A model generated the notes under the pieces. That model made no database searches and was not told the DNA's origin. It saw nothing but the letters and a program-made list of their open reading frames with translations. 64,000 bases of DNA from Macrococcoides caseolyticum. GTDB lineage: Bacteria; Bacillota; Bacilli; Staphylococcales; Staphylococcaceae. How positions within the stretch are numbered: the first letter of the stretch is position 1; every line of letters starts with the position of its first letter. Shown one piece after another: positions 8,505-18,646 of this stretch. Location of the stretch: contig NZ_PPRM01000042.1 of the NCBI RefSeq assembly GCF_002902665.1, forward strand, positions 48,417-112,416, read 5' to 3'. A program made the translations under genes and the position numbers.

Positions 8505-11282
8505 TTAAATGTTTAACGCTTCGCTAATAAGTTTTGATTGTACGATTTTATGAATTTCATTATCACCTTCAGCTGGTGCTGCACGATGTGGTCGCCCATA
8601 ATATGATAATTTTACCTTAGCAGGCTTAATGTTATTTAATAATGGATAAATATAATGCCATGAACCTTGATTCTTCGGTTCTTCCTGTACGAAACCGATT
8701 TCTGTTAATCCTTTTAGATCATCTATAATCGCCTTAATATCTTGTTCTGGGAACGGATAAATCTGCTCAAGGCGAATGACATGAACTTCGTCATTTGGAT
8801 TTTTAGTAAGCTCTGTCATAAGGTCCACAGCAACCTTACCACTTGCAATCAATAATTTCTTAACTTTTGTCTTCTTGTATTCACTAGAAATAATCGCTTT
8901 AAAGCCGCCTTCAGTGAACTTCTCAATCGTATCAGAAACAAAATTATTACGTAACAAGCTTTTTGGACTCATAATTACAAGAGGACGCATTCTGTCTGTT
9001 CCTAAATATTGAGCTTGACGTCTTAATAAATGGAAATAGTTTGCCGTGCTCGATAGATTCGCAACTGTCCAGTTGTGTTCAGCAGCTAATTGTAAGAATC
9101 GCTCCAATCTAGCAGAAGAGTGCTCTGGACCTTGTCCTTCATATGCATGTGGCAGCAATAACGTAAGTCCACTTTTCTCTCCCCATTTTGCTTCGGCACT
9201 ACTAATGAAATTATCAAAGATCATTTGCGCCATATTAGCAAAGTCGCCATACTGCGCTTCCCAAACCGTTAAAGCTTTATTGTTTTGCAGGTTATATCCA
9301 TATTCAAATCCAACAACGGCCGCTTCTGATAACGGTGAGTTGTGAATATCGAATGAACTTTGGGCACCTTCAATATGTTGTAAAGGAATATACTTATCAC
9401 CGTTCTTAACATCATGGAGTACTGCATGACGGTGTGCAAATGTTCCACGTTCAGCATCCTGACCAGTATGTCGAACTGGATTACCATCTTGAATAATTGT
9501 TCCGTAAGCTAAAAGTTCAGCATGCCCCCAATCAACAAGACCATCTTTCGTAAATGGATCATTACGTCTTTCTAAAATCTTTTGCAGTTTATTGAATACA
9601 CTAAACTGTTCTGGAGTAGATAGCATGTCATCATTTAATTGTTTTAATTTTTCTAATGCGACACCTGTATCTAATTTTTCGTATCCAGCTTCAACAGCGT
9701 CCGGCATTTTCATTTCGCTGTCGTTATTGACTGAAGATTTATCTATTGCATCATGTGCTGAACGAAGTCTAGAAGCCACATCTTCAAAGATTGCATTCAT
9801 TTCATCCTCAGTAATTACAGAAGCTTCGACCAGTGACTTACCATATAAAATCTCTATACTCGGATGACCTTTAACTTCTTTATACAGCATCGGATTTGTC
9901 ACTGTAGGTTCATCCATTTCATTGTGTCCATATCGTCTGTAACCTACAAGATCGATAACGAAATCCTTATTGAACTTCTGTCGATAAGCCATCGCAACTT
10001 CAATCGCTTCAATACATGCCTCAAGATCATCGGCATTTACATGAATGATCGGCAAATCATAACCTTTAGCGACATCTGTGGCATATGTAGTAGAACGTGA
10101 ATCATAGGATTCTGTTGTAAAACCTACACGGTTATTTGTAATGATATGTAGTGATCCTCCAACTGAATACCCCTTAAGATTACTTAAGTTCATACTTTCA
10201 AAATTGATACCTTGACCTGGAAATGCTGCATCACCATGTATTAACACCGCAAGTGCTTTATTAAAATCTTGTTTTGGTTCATTGACTCCATCCGTAACTT
10301 CCTGTACCGCTCTTGTCTTCCCTAGTACAACGGGCGCTACTATTTCAAGATGAGATGGATTGTTCGCTAAAGAAATCGTCTGCGTTTTACCAAAGCGTGT
10401 TGTTGTTTTTATACCACCTAGATGGTATTTAACATCCCCAGTCCATCCTTTTGTGACAACTAGTGAACCATCTTTAGGAAGGAACTTCATCGGATCAGTA
10501 TGCATAAATTCTGACAGCATCATTTCGTATGGCTTTTCAAGGATATGTGTCAGAACGTTTAATCGGCCACGATGTGCCATCCCTATTTCAATGTCCTGAA
10601 TGTTATTTTCACTGGCAAACTTTATAACATTCTCAAGCATTGGCACAAGCGCATCTACCCCTTCAATAGAGAAACGTTTTGCACCGACGAAATTCTTATG
10701 GATATACTTTTCAAAGCCTTCTACACGCGCGACGCTTTTAAGCAATTCAACTTTCTCTTCTTTACTGAAGTCTCTTTTTACCTTACTTTCAATCGTGGTT
10801 TTCAGCCACTCGCGTTCTTCACTATTGTTGATATGAGAAACTTCATAAGCAATCGGACCTTGATAAGTCTGCTGCATTTCAGTAATTGCTTCAAAAGCAT
10901 TGTTCAATCTTTCTCCATAATGCTCAGAAACAAGAGACGCAGGTAATTGCTTTAATACTTCTTCAGAAAGTCCGAAATCTTCTATAGAAAGCTTGATATG
11001 CTGATCACGCTTCGGTTTATATAATGGATAAATATCAGCTTTCAGATGCCCATACTGTCTGATATTATCGATAAGGCGCATCAATCTCTTAACGATGTCT
11101 GCGTCTGTACTACCCATTCCAGAATGCCCTGTACTACCCCTCTGAATATTAGAAAACAGTTCTTGTAGTTCATCAGAGACTGATGAAGGATCATTTTGAT
11201 ATTGATCGAACATTTCGAGAAGTATTCCTAAATTTGTACCAAATCTAGGAGGTGCTTCTTCTAGGTTCTTACCTTTTGTCAT
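8505..11282 (-). CDS. odhA: 2-oxoglutarate dehydrogenase E1 component
   Basis: A thiamine-diphosphate-dependent decarboxylase of about 925 residues that oxidatively decarboxylates 2-oxoglutarate and hands the succinyl group to the lipoyl arm of OdhB. Typical E1o segments are visible: [13 protein letters not shown] near residue 240, [10 protein letters not shown] near 355, [10 protein letters not shown] near 455 and [12 protein letters not shown] near 675. The start chosen is ATG at 11282 (MTKGKN) behind GGAGGG; the upstream in-frame ATG overlaps that site. A cre-like operator lies about 20 bases upstream, consistent with carbon catabolite repression of this TCA step. Confidence 0.95.
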   Translation of the reverse strand: MTKGKNLEEAPPRFGTNLGILLEMFDQYQNDPSSVSDELQELFSNIQRGSTGHSGMGSTDADIVKRLMRLIDNIRQYGHLKADIYPLYKPKRDQHIKLSIEDFGLSEEVLKQLPASLVSEHYGERLNNAFEAITEMQQTYQGPIAYEVSHINNSEEREWLKTTIESKVKRDFSKEEKVELLKSVARVEGFEKYIHKNFVGAKRFSIEGVDALVPMLENVIKFASENNIQDIEIGMAHRGRLNVLTHILEKPYEMMLSEFMHTDPMKFLPKDGSLVVTKGWTGDVKYHLGGIKTTTRFGKTQTISLANNPSHLEIVAPVVLGKTRAVQEVTDGVNEPKQDFNKALAVLIHGDAAFPGQGINFESMNLSNLKGYSVGGSLHIITNNRVGFTTESYDSRSTTYATDVAKGYDLPIIHVNADDLEACIEAIEVAMAYRQKFNKDFVIDLVGYRRYGHNEMDEPTVTNPMLYKEVKGHPSIEILYGKSLVEASVITEDEMNAIFEDVASRLRSAHDAIDKSSVNNDSEMKMPDAVEAGYEKLDTGVALEKLKQLNDDMLSTPEQFSVFNKLQKILERRNDPFTKDGLVDWGHAELLAYGTIIQDGNPVRHTGQDAERGTFAHRHAVLHDVKNGDKYIPLQHIEGAQSSFDIHNSPLSEAAVVGFEYGYNLQNNKALTVWEAQYGDFANMAQMIFDNFISSAEAKWGEKSGLTLLLPHAYEGQGPEHSSARLERFLQLAAEHNWTVANLSSTANYFHLLRRQAQYLGTDRMRPLVIMSPKSLLRNNFVSDTIEKFTEGGFKAIISSEYKKTKVKKLLIASGKVAVDLMTELTKNPNDEVHVIRLEQIYPFPEQDIKAIIDDLKGLTEIGFVQEEPKNQGSWHYIYPLLNNIKPAKVKLSYYGRPHRAAPAEGDNEIHKIVQSKLISEALNI

Positions 11283-11302
11283 GGTTCCACCCTCCATTTT
11301 TT

Positions 11303-11316
11303 ATAAAACGTTTACA
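11303..11316. promoter_or_regulatory. Probable cre (CcpA) site upstream of odhA
   Basis: On the minus strand the sequence reads TGTAAACGTTTTAT, close to the catabolite-responsive element consensus with the central CG and a perfect left half. It lies between a -10-like TAAAAT and the odhA ribosome-binding site, where CcpA would block transcription. Confidence 0.6.
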
Positions 11317-11376
11317 TTTTCATTTTAACAAAGCAAAGTATGAAATTAAAGAGGTAAAACATAACTTTGTGAAATA

Positions 11377-12747
11377 TTATGAGCGTATGGGTAGCTGTAT
11401 CTTAACTTTTGTATAGACATGTAATTCACTTTCAATAGAAACTGTACCTGAATAAGTCTCAATCAATTTCTTTGCAATTGACAGACCAAGACCATTTCCA
11501 CCTTTAGAGCGTGCGCGCGATTTATCTACACGATAAAACCTGTCAAAAATATTCTGTAGGTCTTCTTCAGGAATACCGATGCCATAATCTATGATTTCGA
11601 TTTGTGCAAACTTATTTTTTTTTGTTGTTCTAACAATGATATGTTTGTTTTTCTGATCATATTTAATCGCATTATCTAAAAATATCGTTAATATCTGTTC
11701 AAAATGAAATCGATTAATTGTCAGTCGGATTGATTTTTCTGAACTATGGAAATCAAAGATATATTCAGATTTTAATTGTGAGAAGGCATTAATTCTTGAC
11801 TTTATTTCGTCGTTAATATCAATTACTTCTTGCGGCGAAGACTCAATTAGAGACAAATCTTTCGATAAAATCAACAGTTCTTCAACAAGCTTATTGATTC
11901 TAGCCATTTCTTCAATAGATATCGATAAGGATTCTTCAAGAACTTCCGGCTTATTCTTACCCCATCTCTTTATCAGATTAAGATGACCATTGATAATCTG
12001 TAAGGGGGTTCTAAGTTCATGTGATGCGTCTTCTACAAACTGTTTTTGCTGGTTGAATGACTGTTCTAGCTGCGTCATCATCTCATTGAAAGTTTCAATA
12101 AGATCATTTGTTTCATGATATTGAGTGGAAAAAGCGAGTTTGTTTTGAAAGCCATCTCTTTTTATCCTTTTCATCTGTTCAGCAATCATACGAATAGGTT
12201 TCGTAATCTGACCAGAGAACACATAGCTGAGCATAGCCGTTAAAAATAGGGCGGTTAAACTCGAGAAGCTGCTGATAATGATTAAGAATTCAATGACATC
12301 GTCATGGTTTTTTAATGAGTGTACTAATACAACATAACCATGAAAGTTGGCATTGTTAAGTGGTGAATACATAACGATATAATTCTTGCCTTGATGTACT
12401 TCGTCTTTAGATATTATCTTAGTTGTCGGATTGAATGCGATATCCACCTTCTCCGCAGATTGACCTGATATACTGAAAAGCTGTTCTCCTTGCCTATTAA
12501 AATAAACAAACGTATCTCTCGAAGATAAAGATCTACTAAGATCATCAATCTTCAATTCCGCAATATTTTTAGTAGCCATAATCACTGATATATCAGACAA
12601 GCTTCTTTTTGCTATTTCAGCTTCCTGCTCCTTCTGATAAACACCGATCAGATAAATAATCAAGAAGCTGAAGAGCATGAAAACGATAAATGAAATCGTC
12701 GTTGTAAGCAGCATCCATTTAATTCTTAAGGATTGGGATACTTTCAT
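11377..12747 (-). CDS. arlS: Sensor histidine kinase ArlS
   Basis: A 456-residue membrane histidine kinase. It has two transmembrane segments (about 12-36 and 153-177) enclosing an extracellular sensor region, then HAMP (about 178-232), HisKA with the phosphorylated His in DASHELRTP (H243), and a HATPase domain with FLDNAIKYD (N box), DYGIGIP (G1) and GGNGLGLSI (G2). It pairs with ArlR, encoded just upstream with a 4-base overlap. In staphylococci ArlRS controls autolysis, adhesion, agglutination and metal-starvation responses. Length and context match ArlS well. Confidence 0.9.
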   Translation of the reverse strand: MKVSQSLRIKWMLLTTTISFIVFMLFSFLIIYLIGVYQKEQEAEIAKRSLSDISVIMATKNIAELKIDDLSRSLSSRDTFVYFNRQGEQLFSISGQSAEKVDIAFNPTTKIISKDEVHQGKNYIVMYSPLNNANFHGYVVLVHSLKNHDDVIEFLIIISSFSSLTALFLTAMLSYVFSGQITKPIRMIAEQMKRIKRDGFQNKLAFSTQYHETNDLIETFNEMMTQLEQSFNQQKQFVEDASHELRTPLQIINGHLNLIKRWGKNKPEVLEESLSISIEEMARINKLVEELLILSKDLSLIESSPQEVIDINDEIKSRINAFSQLKSEYIFDFHSSEKSIRLTINRFHFEQILTIFLDNAIKYDQKNKHIIVRTTKKNKFAQIEIIDYGIGIPEEDLQNIFDRFYRVDKSRARSKGGNGLGLSIAKKLIETYSGTVSIESELHVYTKVKIQLPIRS

Positions 12748-13415
12748 CGAATGACATATCCTACACCGCGAACAGTTTCTATCAGCTGATCCTGACCAAA
12801 TGGTTTCAGTTTGTTCCTCAGATAACGAATGTAGACATCTACGACATTTGTTTCTACCTCATTATCATAGCCCCATATAGCTGTAAGCACTTTTTCTCTT
12901 GTCATAACATGTCTTTTATTCATCGCAAGTAATTTCAGCAGTTCAAATTCAGTTTTAGTCAGCTCGATAAGCTGATGCTCACAAAAGACAGTAAACGCCT
13001 CCTTATCAATCTGGAGATTTCCTACAACGAGCAGATGTTCACTGTCATCTTCATTCTTATTGCGGCGCAGTAACGCTCTTAATCTTGCTAGCAATTCTTC
13101 AATATCAAATGGTTTAACGATATAATCGTCTGCACCATAATCAAGGCCTATCACTTTGTCATAAGTCTCACCTTTTGCCGTAATCATAATTACAGGTGTT
13201 TCCTTTTCTCTCCTAAGTTTTCTGCAAACTTCAAGTCCATTGAGTTTAGGCAGCATTATATCGAGTAATATACAGTCATATTCAGTACTAAGCGCCTCTT
13301 GCAAGCCACTTTCCCCGTCATACATTACAGTTACAGCGTAAGACTCATGTGTAAGCTCTAGCTCAATAAACCTTGCTAAGTTCGCTTCATCTTCAACTAC
13401 TAGAATACGTTTCAT
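12744..13415 (-). CDS. arlR: Response regulator ArlR (OmpR/PhoB type)
   Basis: A 223-residue response regulator. The receiver domain starts [10 protein letters not shown] and has the phospho-acceptor D52 in LLDIMLP and the conserved Lys in YIVKPF. The C-terminal winged-helix domain of OmpR type ends with [11 protein letters not shown]. The start is the ATG at 13415 with AGG upstream; the open frame extends further upstream, but that part has no family similarity and no proper ribosome-binding site. It overlaps arlS by ATGA. Confidence 0.92.
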   Translation of the reverse strand: MKRILVVEDEANLARFIELELTHESYAVTVMYDGESGLQEALSTEYDCILLDIMLPKLNGLEVCRKLRREKETPVIMITAKGETYDKVIGLDYGADDYIVKPFDIEELLARLRALLRRNKNEDDSEHLLVVGNLQIDKEAFTVFCEHQLIELTKTEFELLKLLAMNKRHVMTREKVLTAIWGYDNEVETNVVDVYIRYLRNKLKPFGQDQLIETVRGVGYVIR

Positions 13416-13426
13416 CCTGACACTTC

Positions 13427-14023
13427 CTATGTTAAATATTTCTTCTGGATCTCCTGGATCTTTTTCTTTACATCCGGCCACTCATCATCAATGACAGAAT
13501 AAATGATTAAATTTCTTCTGACACCATGTAAATTGCGTTCCTTACGGATTACTCCTTCTTTTTGGAAGCCTAGCCTTTCAATCGCTCTATTCGATCTTTC
13601 ATTACGTTCATCTGCTTTAATCTGTACGCGTACCATATTAAGTGTCTCGAAACAGAATTCGAGCAATAAATATTTACTATCAGTATTAACAAAGGTTTTC
13701 TGAGCTTTTACACCAAACCAGGTCGTTCCGATCTCACAGGCATCATTCTCATAGTCAATATCCTTAATGCGTGTGGACCCCACTACTTCATTCGTCGCTT
13801 TCAGTACTACGATAAAAGGAATAGACTTCAACGTTTCTCTAAGATGGACTGCATCGATCACCCATTGCTCCATGAGATCCATATTCGTAGCCTGAAACAG
13901 CATGTAGCTCCAGATAGATTCGTGATTGATTTCATGAAGGTCTTTTGCATGCTCAATCTGCATCGGAATTAATTTTATTCTGTCATTTTCCAGTACAAGT
14001 GATTCAAATGTATGTATGCTCAA
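13427..14023 (-). CDS. GNAT-family N-acetyltransferase (RimJ/RimL-like)
   Basis: A 198-residue acetyltransferase of the RimJ/RimL subgroup, with segments [12 protein letters not shown] at the start, [12 protein letters not shown] near residue 105, [17 protein letters not shown] near 145 (acetyl-CoA binding and the conserved Asn) and [11 protein letters not shown] at the end. Relatives acetylate the N-terminal amine of ribosomal proteins or small molecules; the substrate is not known. The TTG start is preceded by GAGGT. It ends 11 bases before arlR, so it may be co-transcribed with arlRS. Confidence 0.75.
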   Translation of the reverse strand: MSIHTFESLVLENDRIKLIPMQIEHAKDLHEINHESIWSYMLFQATNMDLMEQWVIDAVHLRETLKSIPFIVVLKATNEVVGSTRIKDIDYENDACEIGTTWFGVKAQKTFVNTDSKYLLLEFCFETLNMVRVQIKADERNERSNRAIERLGFQKEGVIRKERNLHGVRRNLIIYSVIDDEWPDVKKKIQEIQKKYLT

Positions 14024-14103
14024 TTCAATTACCTCATATCATTAATTTATAAAAAAATAATACCACAAAAGGTTTAAAGTTAGCTATTGTTTAGAAATGA
14101 ACA

Positions 14104-14205
14104 ATAAAAAAGCACCTGACCGGGCAAGTCAGGTGCTTTTTGGGCATAAAAGGGGGTGAAAATGCTCATCAGAGGGGGAACTCTATTTAAATGAGAATCA
14201 TTTTC
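14104..14205 (-). ncRNA. isrR: Fur-regulated small RNA, probable IsrR homologue
   Basis: On the minus strand a near-consensus promoter (TTGACA at 14235-14240, 16 bases, TATAAT at 14213-14218) starts a transcript of about 100 nt. The transcript ends at a 14-bp hairpin followed by T residues (14106-14141). A Fur box covers the start site. No open reading frame with a ribosome-binding site is present on this strand. The RNA has exposed C-rich stretches: CCCCC complementing 14174-14178, CCCCC complementing 14152-14156, and shorter CCC runs, one in the terminator loop. To my knowledge, S. aureus IsrR, an iron-sparing sRNA that represses iron-using enzymes through C-rich regions, lies between arlR and pgpB, which is the same neighbourhood (here with a GNAT gene added). 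Homology is inferred from position, Fur control and C-rich design, not from alignment. Confidence 0.75.
14106..14141. terminator. Terminator of the Fur-regulated sRNA
   Basis: A 14-bp perfect stem (14107-14120 with 14128-14141) and a 7-base loop containing a GGGC/GCCC run. A and T tracts on both sides allow it to act in both directions. On the minus strand it ends the sRNA before the GNAT gene. Confidence 0.9.
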
Positions 14206-14206
14206 A
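14192..14206. promoter_or_regulatory. Fur box over the sRNA start site
   Basis: The 15-mer reads TGAGAATCATTTTCA on the plus strand. It matches the 7-1-7 Fur inverted repeat (TGATAAT-N-ATTATCA) at all but two positions, and the flanking bases extend the symmetry (AATGAGAATCATTTTCATT). It overlaps the predicted transcription start. Confidence 0.8.
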
Positions 14207-14212
14207 TTTATT

Positions 14213-14240
14213 ATTATACCTTATTGAGAACGATTGTCAA
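14213..14240 (-). promoter_or_regulatory. Strong sigma-A promoter for the sRNA
   Basis: Perfect TTGACA and perfect TATAAT hexamers with 16-base spacing on the minus strand. The -35 lies inside the last codons of pgpB. Confidence 0.8.
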
Positions 14241-14844
14241 TTACTTTATTTAAAATTAATTGTGATAATAGTATACAGACAGCTCCGCCAATTACCCCTG
14301 CAATAATATCAGTCGGATAATGTACGCCAAGATACACCCTGCTACTTGAAATCATGAGGATAGTAAATACACACATACCGATAAAGTAAGGCTTAAAAGA
14401 GCTATTCGAATGGTATTTGATCAAGATTGCCAGACTACCGAAAAACGCACAAGATCCCATAGCATGACCACTAGGAAAACTAAATCCTGTAATATCTATA
14501 AGACGCAATAATGTCGGCCTTTCTCTATCGAAGATATTTTTCAGCAGAGGATTGAGCACGCCAGACAAGATCATAGATAATGCGAAGAAAAGTGCATCTA
14601 TTTTTAACCTTTTAAGCAAAAGATAACATACTAGGAGTAAAGACAGCAGAATCATAGACCAAACTTCACCGATCTTTGTGAATCCGAGCATAATTGTAGT
14701 CGTAATGAAACTTTCTGAAGAATATATGAATTCATAGGCCTCATTATCAATCCATTTTCCAATGCGTGATTCATGGAAAAATGCTATCATTCCAAAGATA
14801 AAACTAAATATTAATATCAACAAAATCCTTTTCGCCTGAGACAT
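14221..14844 (-). CDS. pgpB: PAP2-family membrane phosphatase (PgpB-like)
   Basis: A 207-residue membrane protein with six predicted segments and the three phosphatase motifs in order: FDRERPTLLRL near residue 105 (KxxxxxxRP-like), PSGHAMGS near 124 (catalytic His), and SRVYLGVHYPTDI near 165 (nucleophilic His and Asp). The family dephosphorylates phosphatidylglycerophosphate, phosphatidate or undecaprenyl pyrophosphate at the outer face of the membrane. Which one here is not determined. It lies 11 bases downstream of murG, also a lipid-carrier enzyme, and precedes the sRNA promoter, whose -35 is in its last codons. Confidence 0.85.
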   Translation of the reverse strand: MSQAKRILLILIFSFIFGMIAFFHESRIGKWIDNEAYEFIYSSESFITTTIMLGFTKIGEVWSMILLSLLLVCYLLLKRLKIDALFFALSMILSGVLNPLLKNIFDRERPTLLRLIDITGFSFPSGHAMGSCAFFGSLAILIKYHSNSSFKPYFIGMCVFTILMISSSRVYLGVHYPTDIIAGVIGGAVCILLSQLILNKVIDNRSQ

Positions 14845-14855
14845 AATCCTACTCC

Positions 14856-15917
14856 TTAACTAGCATCTGCTATTATTTTCATCAATAGATCATGAGCTGT
14901 ATATAATGATTTTTGTGAACTCATATTTTGCTGTAATTCATGTTGATGTTCATTTAAATATTCCAGCTTATCCATTAAATTATTCAGCGTGAATTCTTCT
15001 TCCTGTATGACCGTAGCATAACCCTGATTTTCAAACTGAGCAGCATTTTCAATTTGGTCTCCTCTACTTTGATCTTTACCAAGTGGCACTAAGATCATAG
15101 GCTTCTTTAATGCAAGAAATTCAAAGATAGCATTTGAACCCGCTCTTGAAATAACATAGTTTGTAATCTTGAACAGATGATTCAGTTCTTCACCTGCATA
15201 TTCTGTCTGATAATATCCTTGCCTTGAAATATCATTGGAGTTTCCTTTACCTACAAGATGTATGAGCTGATAATTCTCAAGCAGCATATCTAGGTTTTCA
15301 AATATCACATCGTTGATTTTCTTAGAACCTAATGAACCTCCCATTATCATTACAACAGGCTTATGTTCATTCAATTGCGTGATGGCATATCCTTCTTTAA
15401 TATCCCCCTCAAAGAGATCGGTTCTGATGATACTACCGACATGATCTCCGCGTTCAGCGGGGATATAGTCCAGCGTCTTTTTAAATGTCGTGTACATTCT
15501 GTCAGCAAATTTGAGTGCAATCTTATTGGCAAGACCAGGTGTAACATCAGATTCATGGATTATTGTTCTTATATTCAAAATCTTTGCTGCAATTGTAACA
15601 GGGACAGCTACAAATCCACCTTTAGAAAAGATGATATCCGGTTTTTCCTTCTTAAGTATCCTTAAAGCATCTAATACACCTTTTTGAACTTTAAATACAT
15701 CCTTGACATTTTCAACCGAAAAATATCTGCGTAATTTTCCGCTCGAAATCGCATAATATTTAATTTGAGGAAACTGCTCTTTTATGACCTCCGCTTCTAT
15801 TCCATTTTTTGATCCGATATAAAGACAGCTCACTCCTTCTTTTTCCGCTTCAGGAATGAGTGCCATATTAACGGCAACATGCCCAATTGTTCCTCCACCA
15901 GTAAATGCAATCTTCAA
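14856..15917 (-). CDS. murG: UDP-GlcNAc:undecaprenyl-PP-MurNAc-pentapeptide GlcNAc transferase MurG
   Basis: A 353-residue GT28 glycosyltransferase that converts lipid I to lipid II on the cytoplasmic face of the membrane. It shows the N-terminal loop FTGGGTIGHV, the acceptor-site IIHESDVTPGLAN (near 115), the hinge MIMGGSLGSKKIN (near 192) and the UDP-GlcNAc-binding SRAGSNAIFE with PLGKDQSRGDQIENA (near 255-290). Length and motifs are normal for staphylococcal MurG. It has an AGGAGG-type ribosome-binding site, starts 12 bases after ctpA and is followed by pgpB. Confidence 0.95.
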   Translation of the reverse strand: MKIAFTGGGTIGHVAVNMALIPEAEKEGVSCLYIGSKNGIEAEVIKEQFPQIKYYAISSGKLRRYFSVENVKDVFKVQKGVLDALRILKKEKPDIIFSKGGFVAVPVTIAAKILNIRTIIHESDVTPGLANKIALKFADRMYTTFKKTLDYIPAERGDHVGSIIRTDLFEGDIKEGYAITQLNEHKPVVMIMGGSLGSKKINDVIFENLDMLLENYQLIHLVGKGNSNDISRQGYYQTEYAGEELNHLFKITNYVISRAGSNAIFEFLALKKPMILVPLGKDQSRGDQIENAAQFENQGYATVIQEEEFTLNNLMDKLEYLNEHQHELQQNMSSQKSLYTAHDLLMKIIADAS

Positions 15918-15929
15918 TTAGACAACCTC

Positions 15930-17396
15930 CTATTTTTTCTTTGCTTCTTGTATCGCTCTTTTAAGCTGTACATCATCATTTTCAATCTTTTTTGCAAGCT
16001 GCGTCATAAATTTATCGGTAGTCTTACCCGTCATTATGCCATCTACAGTAAGATTATTTTCCATTTGAAAGCTCTGGACGGCATACAAAGTAGATTCATC
16101 AAATGTATTATCAACTTTACCAGGATCAAACCCTAATGCTTTAAGGCCCATCTCCATGGATTTTACTTTCGTGCTTTTCACATTTAGTGTGAGCACTTCA
16201 TCCGCATCGAGCACCTGACCATGCACATAAGATGGAAGATCAACTTTAATATCTGGAGTAATTCCTTTTTTATGGATCCATGTACTATTTGGTGTCAACC
16301 ACTTCTGTTCAGTATATTTAATCATTGAATTATCTTTAAATGTCGATGTCGTCTGTACGATTCCTTTTCCAAATGATTGATGACCAACAATCTTCGCTTT
16401 ACCATTATCTTTCAACGCCGCTGCGAAGACTTCTGATGCACTCGCCGATCCTTCATTTAAGAGAATAACTGTAGGAAGATTCTTTGTAAGTGCGTCTTCA
16501 TCTTTGGAAGCTTTCAATAATTCTTTATTACCCGATACATCTTCCATCTGAACAATAACCTTACCTTTTTCTAAATAAGTTTCGGCCATCTTTGCTGCTT
16601 CATCTAAATAGCCTCCTGGATTATCTCTCAAATCAATTACAACTTGCTTCATTCCTTTATCACGTAGGGATTTAAGTGCATCGGTAAATTCATCAGCGGT
16701 GCCTTCCTGGAATTTCATTACGGTAATAACCCCTGTACCATCCTTTTTGAAAGTATATTCAATACTGTTCATATGTATTTTATCACGCGTAATTTTAACA
16801 TTGAAAGGTTCAGCATCTCCCCTTTTTAGCGTTAGTGTGACAACCGTCCCTTTCTTGCCTCTGACAAGTTTAACTACATCTTGTGTCGACTTTCCTTCTA
16901 CAGATTTATCATCAACCGCCATGATAATATCACCAGATTTAACTCCAGCCTTCTGAGCCGGGGCACCCTTGATCGGACTGCTGATTATAATTTTGTTATC
17001 TTTCTCTTCAATCTCAGTTCCTATCCCCTGAAAATCTCCTTGCATTGATTCCGTAAAATCATTTTGTTCAGCACTCGTCATATATTCACTATATGGATCG
17101 TCAAGTCCACTGACCATTCCTTTGATCGCACCATCGATCAGTTTATCTTTTTCCACCTTCTTATAATACTTTTTATTTAACGTATCATATACGGCATATA
17201 ACTTTACAAACTCCGATCTTTTTTGCGTATCATCGCTTATAATCTTCTCGTTGCCACTAAGTATCGCAAATGCTGTTACAGCTGCTGTAATTATAATAGT
17301 TGATAAAAGCATCATGATAAATTTAAATGGAGATATCACATAGTTTCTCTCAACATTTTCGTTTGAAGATTTGTCATTCTTGTTATTGTCTTTCAT
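15930..17396 (-). CDS. ctpA: Carboxy-terminal processing protease CtpA (S41)
   Basis: A 488-residue S41 protease with one N-terminal membrane anchor (about 26-47), a PDZ domain (about 125-200), the S41 catalytic core with Ser319 in GSASASE and Lys344 in SFGKG (25 residues apart, as in the family), and a C-terminal peptidoglycan-binding domain (about 405-470). It acts outside the membrane on damaged or lipoprotein substrates; in S. aureus CtpA is linked to stress tolerance. Its own promoter probably lies in the 80-base gap after the yozE terminator. Confidence 0.93.
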   Translation of the reverse strand: MKDNNKNDKSSNENVERNYVISPFKFIMMLLSTIIITAAVTAFAILSGNEKIISDDTQKRSEFVKLYAVYDTLNKKYYKKVEKDKLIDGAIKGMVSGLDDPYSEYMTSAEQNDFTESMQGDFQGIGTEIEEKDNKIIISSPIKGAPAQKAGVKSGDIIMAVDDKSVEGKSTQDVVKLVRGKKGTVVTLTLKRGDAEPFNVKITRDKIHMNSIEYTFKKDGTGVITVMKFQEGTADEFTDALKSLRDKGMKQVVIDLRDNPGGYLDEAAKMAETYLEKGKVIVQMEDVSGNKELLKASKDEDALTKNLPTVILLNEGSASASEVFAAALKDNGKAKIVGHQSFGKGIVQTTSTFKDNSMIKYTEQKWLTPNSTWIHKKGITPDIKVDLPSYVHGQVLDADEVLTLNVKSTKVKSMEMGLKALGFDPGKVDNTFDESTLYAVQSFQMENNLTVDGIMTGKTTDKFMTQLAKKIENDDVQLKRAIQEAKKK

Positions 17397-17454
17397 ATTT
17401 TCACATCCATATACTATTGATTATTATTTTAGTATATAAAAAATATATGAATAA

Positions 17455-17480
17455 AGCACGTATCATATAAGATACGTGCT
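17455..17480 (-). terminator. Terminator after yozE
   Basis: A 10-bp perfect stem with a 6-base loop overlaps the yozE stop codon; on the minus strand it is followed by TTTATT. Confidence 0.7.
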
Positions 17481-17700
17481 AAAATTTTAACCATTCTAAA
17501 TATTTCTCATATAAACGATCATATGTTGATAAGGACATGCCTGCTGTTCCATACTCTTCGATATATGTTGATAGCTGATTATAATCACTTTCATCTTTTG
17601 GAAACATTAAATCCAGGAACACCGCTTCGGCAAACTGACCAAACTCATTGCCCGCACCTCGCTCAGTCAAAACAAAATGATAAAATGAAGACCTTACCAT
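17479..17700 (-). CDS. yozE: YozE/UPF0346 family protein
   Basis: A 73-residue protein with the family pattern SFYHFVLTERG...FAEAVFLDLMFPK and a C-terminal LYEKYLEWLKF. UPF0346 members are small helical proteins of Firmicutes with unknown function. The start overlaps the stop of crr by one base (TAATG), so translation is coupled. Confidence 0.85.
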   Translation of the reverse strand: MVRSSFYHFVLTERGAGNEFGQFAEAVFLDLMFPKDESDYNQLSTYIEEYGTAGMSLSTYDRLYEKYLEWLKF

Positions 17701-18200
17701 TAATTTGTCTCGACAGACAGAACAACAGTTTCGCCTTGAATCAGCAATTCGGGTGCATCTGTAGTAATAGATTTCAAAGTATCTGAATTTGTGATAATTA
17801 CTGGAGATATAATAGATGACGCTTGTTCTTCAATTTTTTTGATATCAAATTCAAGCAGTGCATCACCTTTAGTCACTTGATCTCCTTGGGTAACTAATGC
17901 ATTAAAACCGTCACCCTTCATTGTAACAGTCTCAAGACCAACATGGATTAACAGTTCTACACCATTGTTGGCCTTTATACCAATGGCATGTTTCGTTGGG
18001 AATACATTGATAATTTCACCATCCACAGGGGCAACGACCAGACCATTAGACGGTCTGATACCAAAACCTTCACCCATCATCTTCTGAGCAAAGACCGGGT
18101 CTGGTATATCTTCGATTGCTATAAAACTCCCTGCAATAGGGGCGACGATCTCTATGTTCTTCTCAGGCTGACTCCCTTTACCAAACAATTTCTTAAACAT
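17700..18200 (-). CDS. crr: PTS glucose-type EIIA protein Crr
   Basis: A 166-residue soluble EIIA-Glc domain. The phosphoryl-accepting His86 lies in LLIHVGLETV and the partner His71 in FPTKHAIGI. It accepts phosphate from HPr and passes it to EIIB domains of glucose, N-acetylglucosamine or sucrose permeases lacking their own EIIA. It forms a cluster with msrA/msrB and yozE, as in S. aureus. Confidence 0.93.
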   Translation of the reverse strand: MFKKLFGKGSQPEKNIEIVAPIAGSFIAIEDIPDPVFAQKMMGEGFGIRPSNGLVVAPVDGEIINVFPTKHAIGIKANNGVELLIHVGLETVTMKGDGFNALVTQGDQVTKGDALLEFDIKKIEEQASSIISPVIITNSDTLKSITTDAPELLIQGETVVLSVETN

Positions 18201-18214
18201 AATACCACTCCTAT

Positions 18215-18646
18215 TTATTTGTTATTGAACAAAGATAGATATTGTGTATATCCTAAAGCTTCAAGTTTATCGTAAGGTATAAACTGGATGCTTGCAGAGT
18301 TGATACAGTATCTTAACCCACCTTTGTCAGCTGGACCATCATTGAAAACATGGCCAAGATGGCTGTCACTTGCATCACTCCTTACTTCTGTACGTGTCAT
18401 ACCATGAGATTTATCAACGAGTTCAATGATCTCATCATCAGAAATTGCCTTAGAAAAACTCGGCCAGCCGCAAGATGAATCAAACTTGTCTTCAGAAGTA
18501 AAAAGCGGTTTACCACTCAGTTTATCGACATAGAGTCCTTTATCAAAATGGTTCCAGTATTCATTTTGAAATGGTGGCTCCGTACCGTTTTCTTTAATCA
18601 CATAATATTCCATCTCTGTAAGTTCATTTAAGTCTTTATCTTTCAT
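18215..18646 (-). CDS. msrB: Peptide methionine-(R)-S-oxide reductase MsrB
   Basis: A 143-residue MsrB with catalytic Cys114 in RYCINSAS and a second cysteine C59 in SSCGWPSF. The zinc-binding CxxC pairs of some MsrB proteins are absent, as is usual for the Staphylococcus form. It reduces the R epimer of methionine sulfoxide. The start chosen (18646) has GGGGG seven bases upstream and overlaps the end of msrA by 11 bases; the reading frame is open further upstream but that part lies inside msrA. Confidence 0.93.
   Translation of the reverse strand: MKDKDLNELTEMEYYVIKENGTEPPFQNEYWNHFDKGLYVDKLSGKPLFTSEDKFDSSCGWPSFSKAISDDEIIELVDKSHGMTRTEVRSDASDSHLGHVFNDGPADKGGLRYCINSASIQFIPYDKLEALGYTQYLSLFNNK

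Noticed and set aside
13416..13481. An N-terminal extension of ArlR ([11 protein letters not shown]...).
   Set aside because: The extension overlaps the GNAT gene, has no family match, and the response regulator starts properly at 13415.
14160..14192. A 10-codon plus-strand ORF (MLIRGGTLFK) with an AGGGGGTG ribosome-binding-like sequence inside the sRNA region.
   Set aside because: Its apparent ribosome-binding site is just the complement of the sRNA's C-rich stretch. No plus-strand promoter lies after the terminator, and the Fur-box promoter points the other way.
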